From Burkholderia oklahomensis C6786 (GTDB taxonomy: Bacteria; Pseudomonadota; Gammaproteobacteria; Burkholderiales; Burkholderiaceae), in the NCBI RefSeq assembly GCF_000959365.1, contig NZ_CP009556.1, positions 1 to 64,000 of the forward strand: a stretch of DNA of 64,000 nucleotides, read 5' to 3'. Position numbers and translations under genes: made by a program. Positions 36,468-46,900 of the stretch are shown one piece after another. Numbering within the stretch: position 1 is the first letter of the stretch; each line of letters starts with the position of its first letter. The notes under the pieces were generated by a model. The model saw only the letters and a program-made list of their open reading frames with translations. It was not told the origin of the DNA and ran no database searches.

Positions 36468-37862
36468 TCACGCCTGCTCGGCTTCGCGCACGCGGCCGAA
36501 CCGGTGCCGCGCGCCCGCATGCCAGTCGGGCAGCCGCCCGCTTCCGCCGAAGAGCTTCGCGCGCAGCGTCGGCGCGCAATCGTAGTCCTCCTTATAAAGT
36601 CCGCGATTCTGCAATTCCGGCACGACCCAGTCGACGAAATCCTCGAACGACTCGGGCATCACCGTGCGCGTGACGTTGAAGCCGTCGACGCCCGTTTCGT
36701 CGATCCACGCCGCAAGCTCGTCCGCGACTTGCGACGGCGAGCCGACGACCGGGTGATAGCGCCCGCCGATCGACATCTGCTCGAGCATGCGCCGCACGGT
36801 CCACGCGCCCGACGTGCTTTTCTTCGAGATCGCGTCGACGGCCGACTGGATCGAATCGGTCTTCACGTGCGCGATCGGCTCGTCAAGGCCGAAGCGCGCG
36901 AAATCGATGCCGGTCGAGCTCGCGAAATGCGCGAGCCCCGCTTCCGGATTCGCGTAGCGCCGGTACTCGTCGAACTTCTCGCGCGCGAGCCGCTCGCTCT
37001 CGGCCGTCACGACCGTGATGCCCGCGAAGATCTTGATCGACTCCGGATCGCGGCCGATCCGCGCGGCGGCCGCGCGAATGTCCGTCACCGCCGAGCGCGC
37101 GGCGGCCTTGCTCTGCCCGTTCACGAACACGCACTCGGCGTGCTGCGCGGCGAACTCGACGCCGCGCGCCGACGATCCGGCCTGATAGAGCACCGGCGTG
37201 CGCTGCGGCGACGGCTCGCTCAGATGGACCGCGTCGACCGAGTAATACGGCCCGTCGTGGCGCACGCGCCGCACCTTGTCCGGCTGCGCGAACACGCGCG
37301 CGTCGCGGTCGCGGAGCACCGCGTCGTCGTCCCAGCTCCGCTCCCACAGCTTGTAGACGACATCCATGTAGTCGTCCGCACGTGCGTAGCGATCGTCGTG
37401 CCCGATCTGCTTCGCGAGGCCCATGCCGCGCGCGGCGCTGTCGAGATAGCCGGTGACGATGTTCCAGCCGACGCGCCCTTTCGTCAGATGATCGAGCGTC
37501 GACATTCGCCGCGCGAACAGATACGGCGGCTCGTACGTGAGATTCGCGGTCACGCCGAAGCCGAGGTGCCGCGTCACCTGCGCCATTGCCGGCACGAGCA
37601 GCAGCGGATCGTTGACGGGCACCTGCACCGCTTCGCGCAGCGCGACGTCGGGGCTGCCGCCATAGACGTCGTAGACGCCGACGATGTCGGCGAGAAAGAT
37701 CCCGTCGAACTTGCCGCGCTCGAGCGTGCGCGCGAGATCGGCCCAGTAGTCGAGATCGGTGTAATGTGCGGAGCGGTCGCGCGGATGCGTCCACAAGCCG
37801 TGGTTGATGTGGCCGACGCAATTCATGTTGAACGCGTTCAGCAGGATCTTCTTGTTCGCCAT
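36468..37862 (-). CDS. Flavin-dependent monooxygenase, DszA/NtaA/SnaA family
   Basis: 464 residues, class C flavoprotein monooxygenase (luciferase-like, nitrilotriacetate/dibenzothiophene-sulfone type). Family hallmarks: LNAFNMNCVGHINHGLWTHP at the N-terminus, GRVGWNIVTGYLDSAARG, VLYQAGSSARGVEFAAQHAE, and DGFNVTRTVMPESFEDFVDW. It uses reduced FMN supplied by a separate reductase, which is not seen here. Its place inside the metQ-metN-metI unit (16 bp after metQ, 20 bp before metN) implies that the imported compound is oxidised to release sulfite or a C-S bond is cleaved. The substrate is unknown. Confidence 0.9.
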   Translation of the reverse strand: MANKKILLNAFNMNCVGHINHGLWTHPRDRSAHYTDLDYWADLARTLERGKFDGIFLADIVGVYDVYGGSPDVALREAVQVPVNDPLLLVPAMAQVTRHLGFGVTANLTYEPPYLFARRMSTLDHLTKGRVGWNIVTGYLDSAARGMGLAKQIGHDDRYARADDYMDVVYKLWERSWDDDAVLRDRDARVFAQPDKVRRVRHDGPYYSVDAVHLSEPSPQRTPVLYQAGSSARGVEFAAQHAECVFVNGQSKAAARSAVTDIRAAAARIGRDPESIKIFAGITVVTAESERLAREKFDEYRRYANPEAGLAHFASSTGIDFARFGLDEPIAHVKTDSIQSAVDAISKKSTSGAWTVRRMLEQMSIGGRYHPVVGSPSQVADELAAWIDETGVDGFNVTRTVMPESFEDFVDWVVPELQNRGLYKEDYDCAPTLRAKLFGGSGRLPDWHAGARHRFGRVREAEQA

Positions 37863-37878
37863 CGCACGTGCTCCCGCG

Positions 37879-38709
37879 TCACCACGCGACCGCGTACAGC
37901 GAGCCGAATGCGTTGTCGAGCGCCTTGCGGACCGCCGGCGAGCGCTGGTAGATCGAGATGAACTTCCGAATGCGCGGATCGTCGACGCTCTCCGGCCGCA
38001 CGACCCATTGCAGCGCGAACTGCTTGTTCTCGACGCCGTCGAACAGCAGCGCGCCGTTCGGATCGGCCGTGCCCGCGAGCTTGATGAAGCTCGGATAGCC
38101 CTGCGCGAGATCGACGTCGTCGAGCGCGCGCGCGAGCTGCGACGCTTCGAGCGGCACGATCTTCAGATGCTTCGGATTCGCAACGATGTCGCGCGTCGTC
38201 GCGCGGTAATCGGCGCCCGGCTTCAGCTTGACGAGCCCCGCACGCTGCAGCAGCAACAGGCCGCGGCCGCCGTTGACGGGATCGTTTGCGATCGCGACCG
38301 TCGCGCCGTCCTTCAGTTGATCGAAGCGCTTGATCTTCTTCGAATAGAGGCCGATCTTCATGATCGTGCCTGGCGCGATCGGGACGAAGTCGTAGCCGCC
38401 CTGCTGCTTCGCATTCTCGAGGAACGGGATGTGCTGGAAGTAGTTGACGTCGATGTCCCTGTTCGCGAGCGCGGCGTTCGGCGTGTTCCAGTCGGTGAAC
38501 TCGATGATCCTCACATCGAGCCCCTGCGCCTTCGCCTCCTTCGCGGCGACCTTCAGCGCTTCGATCTGCGGGCTCGTCGCGATGCCGATCTTGAGCGGCG
38601 CGGAATCGGCATGCGCGAGCGGCGCGACGAACGCGGCGCTCGCGAGCGCCGCGGCCAAAGCGCGCGAAACGCGCCGGACGATGCGCGCGAGAAAAAGGCG
38701 AGACGACAT
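37879..38709 (-). CDS. metQ: MetQ/NlpA-family substrate-binding protein
   Basis: 276 residues. The signal peptide is about 1-34, ending APLAHA-DS, with no lipobox cysteine visible, so it is probably a soluble periplasmic protein and not a lipoprotein. NlpA features: LKIGIATSPQIEALKVAAKE, VNYFQHIPFLENAKQ, ATVAIANDPVNGGRGLLLLQ and NKQFALQWVVRP. It binds methionine or a related sulfur compound for MetNI. First gene of the metQ-monooxygenase-metN-metI operon. Confidence 0.91.
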   Translation of the reverse strand: MSSRLFLARIVRRVSRALAAALASAAFVAPLAHADSAPLKIGIATSPQIEALKVAAKEAKAQGLDVRIIEFTDWNTPNAALANRDIDVNYFQHIPFLENAKQQGGYDFVPIAPGTIMKIGLYSKKIKRFDQLKDGATVAIANDPVNGGRGLLLLQRAGLVKLKPGADYRATTRDIVANPKHLKIVPLEASQLARALDDVDLAQGYPSFIKLAGTADPNGALLFDGVENKQFALQWVVRPESVDDPRIRKFISIYQRSPAVRKALDNAFGSLYAVAW

Positions 38710-39050
38710 AGGAGGGACTCTCTTCAGGATGCCGGAACGAGCGATGTCGGCGGGCGGGCGAAGCCGCCCGCGCTCGCGCGGCGGTGCGGCTGCTTCGTTT
38801 GGGGAATGAACTTCGATCGATGATAGGACCGCCCAGGGGGACGGTCTACGAAGCGATTTCGCAAAGTAAATCGCGGCGGGCGATATAGCGCTGGAAGCGC
38901 TGCAAACGGGTCAGCGCGCGGCCGCGCGGCATCCTCGCACGCCGCGGCGTTTGCGTCCGCCATGGCGATCCGGATACTTGGTCCATCGGCGATGCGGGCA
39001 CACGACGCGCGCCGCGATCGCGCGCCCATGCCGCCCGCCGGCGCGCAACG
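38710..39050. other. Intergenic region, metQ promoter side
   Basis: 341 bp between metQ and the LuxR gene, both on the minus strand, so it holds the metQ promoter and the 3' flank of the regulator gene. A weak inverted repeat GACCG/CGGTC (about 38827-38846) is present. No gene, and no clear CysB or Cbl site that I can name. Confidence 0.4.
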
Positions 39051-39767
39051 TCAGATCAATCCGCGCGCCGATGCGATGACGACCGCCTGCGCGCGATTGT
39101 TCGCGCCGATCTTGCGTGCGGCGTTCGACAGATGGAACACGACCGTCCGCTCGGAAATGCCGAGAATCTTCGAGATTTCCCAGGCCGTCTTGCCGCGTCC
39201 CGCCCATTGCAGCGATTCCCGCTCGCGCGCCGTCAGATCGCACGAGCCTTGCCGCCTGAGCCGGCAGTCGAGCAGTTCCTGCATCGCCGCGTGCACGAAG
39301 CTCGCGAGCAGCTGCGACAGGCTCAGCAATCTCAGTACGTCGATCGTGTCGCGCTCGAAAGGAGCGTCGGTCGCCATGCTGAGCATGCTGATCGTGCCGC
39401 CGCGGTCGTGAACCGGGCAACTGAGCCCGTAGACGAGACCGTACGACTTCGCTTCGTCGCGCATGATCTTCGCGCGGCCGGTCGTGTAGAGGTCGTCGCT
39501 CCAGATCAGCGGCACGGTCCGGCATCGGCAATGCTGGACCACGGGATCGATCGACAGGTAGTCGGCGGAGTCGTATCGCAGGCGCCACTCGGCGGGAAAG
39601 CCGTCGAGCGTGCAGCGGCTCGACGACATCCCCGCGATCTGATGCCGGTACGCGAAGTTCTTGAAGCCCAGTTGACGAACGTGGTACGCCGTCTGCTCAA
39701 AGAGGCTCTTTTTGCAAGTCGCGCTCAGAATTTCGTTAAACGAACAAATGGACAAGCCTTCGAACAT
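39051..39767 (-). CDS. malR: Solo LuxR-family regulator of the malleilactone cluster (MalR-like)
   Basis: 238 residues. The N-terminal autoinducer-binding domain keeps the six residues usual in acyl-homoserine-lactone receptors (Trp61, Tyr65, Asp74, Pro75, Trp89 and a Gly near 110-114). The C-terminal LuxR helix-turn-helix (LTARERESLQWAGRGKTAWE; ILGISERTVVFHLSNAARKI) spans about 172-232. No luxI-type synthase is present in the window. Position, divergent from burA, matches MalR, the LuxR homologue known to be needed for malleilactone production. Published work describes MalR as not requiring an acyl-homoserine lactone, which is striking given the conserved pocket. The start is the ATG at 39767. 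Confidence 0.87.
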   Translation of the reverse strand: MFEGLSICSFNEILSATCKKSLFEQTAYHVRQLGFKNFAYRHQIAGMSSSRCTLDGFPAEWRLRYDSADYLSIDPVVQHCRCRTVPLIWSDDLYTTGRAKIMRDEAKSYGLVYGLSCPVHDRGGTISMLSMATDAPFERDTIDVLRLLSLSQLLASFVHAAMQELLDCRLRRQGSCDLTARERESLQWAGRGKTAWEISKILGISERTVVFHLSNAARKIGANNRAQAVVIASARGLI

Positions 39768-40569
39768 AGAACCGCCCAGCTCAAGTAAGAATATTAGATT
39801 AGCGAACCAATGAAGAAAGCGTGCTCGAAAGGGCAATGTGGCGATGGCCACTCGTTTGCGGCGGCGGCTTCGCTGCGCGTGTCGCGCGAGCCTGTCTCCT
39901 GAAGCGTGCGCCGCCGAAGCGCAGACGCGCGGCGCGCAACCGCGCCGCCCGATCCATCGGACGCAGGGCGACGATTCGTCGCCGGCGCCGGACAAGCGAT
40001 CGACCCAGCATCGTTCGAATTCCTGCATTCGTCGACAGCGTTCGTCCGAAGACCGGCTGTCGCTCGACGACGTCTACCCTCGCCCGCCGCTGCTCCGGCG
40101 ACGGCATGCGCCCTCGTGCGCACCGTGGTCGAGCGTCGCTGGCTGAACGCAATTTTCAGCACGCTCGACACACGCGGGCAAACGTCGATCGACGATCGAA
40201 TAAAAAATAATCCCCGAAAGGCTATCAACGAACGCGACGCTCGCATGCCTCGTCGGCCAAAAAACGTCTGAAGCATGCAATGCGGGCGCCGGCGATGAAC
40301 CATGTATTGCGCGCTCCCGCGACGACGGCCCTTCGTCGCGACGGATCGGCAACGCCATTTCCGACAATCTTGGGAAGATCGAAGTTCAGTTTATTTTTAA
40401 ATTGGCCCGTACTATTTCAAATACTGGATCAAATTTGAATTTCATACGTGCATTCATCGACAGCGAAAACTAATTTCATCGCATTTCCGGCTTTTATTTT
40501 CTGTAGCTACATAATTAACTGCAACATCGAGCTGGAAGCCATCGACCTTGATGATATCCACAATGAAGA

Positions 40570-40587
40570 AAGCCGGCACCCCGGTTT
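40570..40587. promoter_or_regulatory. Operator-like dyad A
   Basis: AAGCCGGCACCCCGGTTT, an imperfect dyad. It resembles dyad B, 128 bp downstream: both read AARCCRGC...CCCYGGTTT. A repeated site for one regulator is inferred. Confidence 0.4.
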
Positions 40588-40697
40588 TACGGCTGTCATG
40601 ATCTTACTTCGGAATCGTTTCCGATGATTGAATTTATGCGCCCGGCGTTTCGAAAGATAAAAATTTCCTGAGTGTGCGTGTATGGTATTCGGCAAAA

Positions 40698-40716
40698 AAA
40701 CCAGCCGCCCTGGTTT
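40698..40716. promoter_or_regulatory. Operator-like dyad B
   Basis: AAACCAGCCGCCCTGGTTT has perfect 7-bp arms AAACCAG/CTGGTTT around 5 bp, centred about 262 bp before burA. See dyad A for the related sequence. Confidence 0.5.
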
Positions 40717-40894
40717 GAAATTGTATTTTGTTCACATTTATTAACGGCGATTTCAGCGAATTCAGAATGTCATGGCCAGCGATTTTTCGTGCTGTTTAGG
40801 AGCATTCCTATGTGATTTTCCAGAAATCCGCGCTGTTCATGCGCATTTCCCGTTCCCGCTTTACGCGAAATACACTGCAACTCGATTACATAGC

Positions 40895-40914
40895 GACTGT
40901 AAGAAGTTGCAGTA
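40895..40914. promoter_or_regulatory. lux-box-like element before burA
   Basis: ACTGTAAGAAGTTGCAGT (40896-40913) is an 18-bp imperfect dyad of the form CTG-N10-CAG, like known LuxR-family boxes and close to the CTGTAAGA...CAG pattern of Burkholderia cep boxes. It is centred 64 bp before the burA ATG. A third half-site, ACTGCAACT (40874-40882), forms a perfect 9-bp inverted repeat with AGTTGCAGT (40905-40913). Binding by the divergent MalR is inferred. Confidence 0.6.
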
Positions 40915-40968
40915 TCGATTGATTCATTGCCTCTGATAATTTACCGCCGATCATTCGGAGTGGTTCTC

Positions 40969-43900
40969 ATGAGGCAAATAGTTTCCACGAGCGACGGATC
41001 CCTCGACAGCCAGGCCCGGATCATTGCGTTCCCGTTCGCGGGCGGAAGCGATTCCAGTTACGGGGACATCGCACGCGAGCTCGGCGACGCGTTCGCATTC
41101 ACGACGCTCAGTCTGCCCGGGCGCGGCGCGGCGCAGCACATCCCGTTCTACGACGACTGGCCGTCGCTCGTCGACGATCTCGCGGCCGAGATCGTGCGGC
41201 TCGACGACGGGACGCCGCTGTTCCTGTTCGGCCATAGTCTCGGCGCGCTGCTCGCGTACGAAGTCGCGCGTGTGCTCGAGCAACGGAGCGGCGTGCAACC
41301 GGCCGGCCTGTTCCTGTCCGGCCATCCCGCGCCTGCGCGCGAACGCGCCACCGACGCGTGGCGTCGGCAGACGCACACGCTGCCCGATGCGGATTTCATC
41401 GAAGCCGTGCGGCGCTGGGGCTTCTTCCCCGACGGCGCGCTCGACGATCCCGACGTCGCGCGCTACGTCCTCCCGCCGCTCAGAGCGGACCTTCGGCTCG
41501 CGGAGACCTACCGGCATGCGCCCGGCGATGCGCTGCGTGCGCATTGCGTGATCTACGGCGGCGCCGCCGATCCGAGCACGACCGTCGACGACCTGCGCGC
41601 CTGGCGCGCGCACGTTTCGCCGCGACACGCGTGCCCGGTCGAAGTGTTCGACGGCGACCATTTCTATTTTCTCGACGCGCCGTCCCGCGCGGCGCTGTGC
41701 GCGAGTCTCGCCGGCCACGCCGAGCGACGCCTCGCGGACCGTCCCGCGTCGATCGTCACGGCGACGCCCGATTCGAACACGCGCGTCGCGGCGTGTCTGC
41801 GCGCCGCGGACGATTGGGGCGATGCGCATTCGGTGCTCGCCGCGATTCGCGAGCGCGTCGCGCGCACGCCCGATGCGCTCGCGTTGCAGGACGGCGCGCG
41901 CACGTGGACCTATCGCGAGCTCGCGTCGCACGCGGCCGAGCTCGCCGACGCGCTGCGCGCGGCGGGCGTCGGCCGGCAGGACGTCGTCGGCGTCTTGTTG
42001 CCGCACGGCGCGGAGTACGTGCTGACGATCGTCGCCGCCTGGTCGATCGGCGCGTCGGTGTGCCTGCTCGAAAAGAGCTGGCCCGACACGCTCGTCGGCG
42101 AATTCGTCGCGAGCTGCCGCGTCAAGCAGATCGCGACGATCCCGGCGCTGCTCGCGCGCGCGAGCAAGCATCTGCCCGCCTCGCGCTGCACGCTCGTCGG
42201 CGCGTCGCCGGCGCGCGCGGATCGCGCCTGGACGCCCGTTGCGCCGCGCCGCGACGACATCGCGTTCGTTTCGCTGACGAGCGGCTCGACGGGCAAGCCG
42301 AAGGCCGTCCTCACGACGCACGTCGGCACGAGCTATTGCTTCCATGCGCGCGACGCGCTGTATCCGTACGCCGACGACGAGCGCGAAGGGCTCAACGTCT
42401 TTCTCGCCTGGGAATGCCTGCGTCCGCTGATGTTCGGCCGCCCGGCCGTCGTCATCGGCGACGACGTGATCTTCGATCCGCCGCGGCTCGTCGCGCTGCT
42501 GCGGCAGGCGCGGATCACGCGGCTCGTCGTCACGCCATCGCTGCTCGAAAGCGTGCTCGATTTCCCGGGCATCGCCGCGCAATTGCGCGACGCGCTCGCG
42601 CACATGTCCGCGTGGTTCCTGATGGGCGAAGTCGTGCCGCAGCGCGTCGTCGACAAGGCCCGCGCGGCGTTTCCGCCGTCGGTGCGGCTCGTGAACGCGT
42701 ACAGCACGTGGGAAAGCCTCGACGTCTGCTATGCGGACCTGCTGCCGTCGCGGAGCGACGCCGGCGGGCGGCGCGTGCCGATCGGGCGGCCGTTGCCCGG
42801 CTGCGCGCTCGCGGTGCTCGACGAAGCGGGACGCGCGGTGCCGGCGGGCGCGACGGGCGAGCTCCATGTCGCGTCGCCCGGCCTCGGGCCCGGCTATCTC
42901 GACGACGCGGCCCGCACCGCCGAGAAGTTCCTGCCGTCCGTGCGCGCGCTCGCCGAGCGCGGGCACGACACGCCCGTCTACCGGACGGGCGACCGCGCGC
43001 GGCTGCTGCCGGACGGCCAGATCGCGATCCTCGGCCGCATCGACAACACGGTGAAGATCCGCGGCTTCAAGGTGCTGCTGCATGCGATCGAGAACGTGCT
43101 CGACGCGGTCGACGGCGTCAGCAAGTCGCTCGTCGTGCCGATCGACGATCCGCACACGCGGCAGCCGTCGGCGCTCGCCGCCTACGTCGTCGGCCACGAC
43201 GGCGCGCCGTCCGAGACGACGCTTGCGCGGCTGCGCCAGCAGGCGCGCGCGAAGCTGCCCGAATACGCGGTGCCCGCGCATTTCATCGGCCTCGACGCGT
43301 TTCCGCTGCGCGCGGGCACGTCGCGCAAGCTCGACAAGCACGCGCTGCCGCCGCCCCCGGCATCGGCCGCGCCGCCCGCCTCGCGCGACGCCGCGACGCC
43401 CGTCGCGGGCGACGGCCTCGAAGCGCGGCTCGCGGACGTCTGGCGCGACGCGCTCGGCGTCGAATCGGTCGCGCGCGACGATCATTTCTTCGAGCTCGGC
43501 GGCAATTCGCTGAGCGCGGCGAAGGTGGTCGGCCTGCTCGGCGAACGGCTCGGGCTCGCGCTCGCCGTCGTCGATCTGTATCAGCACAGCCGGCTGTGCG
43601 ATCTCGCCGATCACTGCCGCCGCTCGCGAGACGACGCGACGCGCCCGCGTGCGGACGAAGCCCGCGCATCGCGCGCGACGCCCGCCGCCGATGCGCCGAA
43701 GGTCGCGATCGTCGGCATGGCCGGACGCTTCCCCGGCGCCGATTCGATCAACGCGTTCTGGCACAACCTGACGCACGGCGTCGACAGTCTGTCGCGCTTC
43801 TCGCGCGAGCAGCTGCTCGCGAAGGGCGTCGACGCCGCGCAGCTCGATCATCCGGACTGGGTATCGGCCGCACAGGTCATCGGCGACGCCGACAAGTTCG

Positions 43901-46900
43901 ACGCGCTCTTCTTCGGCATCGGCTCGCGCGAAGCCGTGCTGATGGATCCGCAGCACCGGCTCTTCATGGAAGTCGCGTGGAGCGCGCTCGAGCAGGCGGG
44001 CTACGCGCGCAGCGACAACCGCTACCGCACGCGCACCGGCGTGTTCGCGAGCTGCGGGATCGACGGCTATCTCGTCCATCATCTGCAAGGCGGCGGCCTG
44101 CATACGCCGCTCGATCCGGGCCGGCTGATGCTCACCGAGATCGGCAACGAGAAGGATTACATCGCGACGCGCGTCGCGTACCAGCTCGATCTCGGCGGGC
44201 CCGCGATATCGGTCGGCGCGGCGTGCAGCAGCGCGCTCGTCGCGGTCGTGCAGGCGGCGCAGGCGATCCGCTCCGGCCAGTGCGAGATGGCGATCGCGGG
44301 CGCGTCCGCGCTGTCGTTCCCGAACTTCGGCTTCTGCCACGAGGACGGCCTCGTCGGCAGCGCCGACGGCCACGTGCGCCCGTTCGACACGCGCGCGAGC
44401 GGCACGCTGTTCGGCGACGCGGTCGGCGCGGTCGTGCTGAAGCGCCTCGATCTCGCGGAGGCGGACGGCGATCCGATTCTCGCCGTGATCTCGGGCGTCG
44501 GGCTGTCGAACGACGGCCGCATGAAGGCGGGCTACACCGCGCCGAACGCGGACGCGCAGCGGCGCGCTATCGTCGACGCGCTCGACATGGCCGGCGTGCG
44601 CTCCGAGCAGATTTCGTACGTCGAATGCCATGCGACCGCGACGCTGATCGGCGACGCGATCGAGCTGAAGGGACTCTCCGACGCATTCGCGCAGACGCGC
44701 GGCGGCGACGCGCCCATCGCGGGCAGCTGCGCGATCGGCTGCGTGAAGGGCAACATCGGTCACGCGAACTGCGCGGCCGGAATCACGGGGCTCATCAAGA
44801 CGGTGCTGCAGCTCCAGCACCGGCAGCGCGTGCCGACCGTGCATTTCGACACGCTCAATCCGAAGCTCGTGCCGTTCGTCGAGCACGATGCGTCGCCGTT
44901 CGTCGTGCAGCGGCACGGCGGCGACTGGACGGTCGCCGATCCGTCGATGCAATTGCCGCGGCGCGCCGGCGTGTCGAGCTTCGGGATCGGCGGCACCAAT
45001 GCGCACGTGATCGTCGAGGAAGCGCCCGCGCGCGCCGCCGCGCCCGCCGACGGCACGCCGCGCGCGCGCCATCTGATGACCGCCTCCGCGCGCTCGCCGG
45101 GTGCGCTCGCGCGCCATCTGCGCGCGCTCGCCGAGCGCGTCGCGACGATGGACGCCGCCGAACTCGCGTGCGGCGCGTACACGCTGCACGTCGCGCGCGA
45201 AGCGCATCCGCTGCGCGTCGCGCTCACCGTGCCCGCGCAGCCGGCCGAAGCAGCCGCCGCGCTTCGCTCGAACGCCGGCGCGCTTGCCGACTCGCTCGAT
45301 ACACCCGACGCGCTCGACGCCCCCGTTCGCGCGAAGCCGGGCGCAACCGTCGCGTTCTGCTTCTCGGGACAGGGCTCGCAGCATCCGGGCATGGCGCGCG
45401 AGCTCTATCGATCGAACGCGGAAGCCGGCCGCTTCCGTCATCACTTCGACGCCGCGTGCGCGGCGCTCGAACGCGCGCTCGGCATGCCGATCGCGAGCGC
45501 GATCCTCGACGCCGACGACACCGAGATGCGTCGTCCGCTCGTCACGCAATGCGGGCTGTTCGCGGTCGAACATGCGCTCGCGTCGGTGCTCGGCGAATAC
45601 GGCGTGCGGCCCGTCGCCGTCGCGGGACACAGCATCGGCCAGTACGCGGCCGCCGTCGTCGCCGAGGCGCTCACGCTCGATCAGGCGGCCGCGCTCGTCG
45701 CCGCGCGCGCGAGCGCGACGCAGGCGCTGACGACGTTCGCCGCCGCCGACGGCACGCGCGCGCGCGGCGGCATGCTCGCCGTCACGGGCGACGAAGCGCG
45801 CGTCGAGCAGTGGGTCGCGCGGCGCGCCGACATCTGGATCGCGGTGCGCAACGCGCCGCGCGCGCTCGTGCTGGCGGGCGCCGAGCCGGCGCTCGCGGAC
45901 GCCAGGCGCGCGCTCGCCGCGCTCGACTGCCAATGCCGGCCGGTGCCGGTATCGCATCCGTTCCATACGCCGCTGATGCAGCCCGTCGCCGATGCGATCG
46001 GCGCGCGGCGCATCGAAGGCGCGGCGCCGCGGATGCCGATGACGTGCAACGTGTCGGGCGGCTGGCTCGGCGCCGATGCGGCGTCGGCCGACTACTGGGC
46101 GCGCCATCTGCTCGCGCCGGTGCGCTGGTCGGACAACGTCGCGGCGCTGCTGCGCTGGAAGCCGGACGTCGTGCTCGAAATCGGCCCCGGCACCGTGCTG
46201 TGCAGCCTGCTCGGCAAGCATCTCGCGGCCGGGGCGAACGCCCTCGCATCGGCGGATGCGGATGAGCAGGCGGCGACGATCGCGCCGCGCGTGCTGTCGT
46301 CGCTGCCCGCCGCGCGCAGCGACGCGGACGACGCCGATCATTTCAGCAACATGCTCGGCGAATTGTGGTGCGCCGGCGTGCCGATCGATTGGCGCGCGTA
46401 TCACGCACACGAAGCGGCGTCGCCCGGCCGCGCGCTGGCTCGCACGCCGCTGCCCGGCTATTCGTTCGAGCGCGACAGCTATTGGACGCGGCCGGAAGCG
46501 TCGATCTACGTCGATGCGCCGTCTGAATCGGCTGAATCCGCTGAATCCGCGACGCCGGCGAGCCGCGCGGCCGATGCGACGAATGCGGCGAACACGGCGA
46601 TCGCGTCGAACGCCGCAACCGCAGCGTCGGCGTGCACGTGCACCGCGGAATCGCGATCGTGCGGCGCTGCCTGTCACGACGCCGCCTTCGACTGCGACAT
46701 CGCGTCGCCGCAAGCCCCCGCGTCGCGCTGGCTCGCGCGCCTCAGGCCGCGCCGCCGGCCGCGGATGAAGCTGTACTGCTTCCCGTACGCAGGCGGCAGC
46801 AGCCGCAGCTTCGACGGCTGGGCGCGCATCGCGCCGGATTGGCTCGACATCGTCGCGATCGAATGGCCGGGCCGCAACGCGCGCGCCGAAGCGCCGCTCG

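Larger units (their letters stand above)
39768..40968. other. 1.2-kb AT-rich divergent promoter region malR-burA
   Basis: By far the longest AT-rich non-coding stretch in the window; from about 40380 to 40960 many lines are below half G+C. Small frames near 39800-40300 have no family features. It contains several palindromes (entered separately) and TTCAAAT-N10-ATTTGAA (40416-40439). It presumably integrates several regulatory inputs for the biosynthetic operon. Confidence 0.7.
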
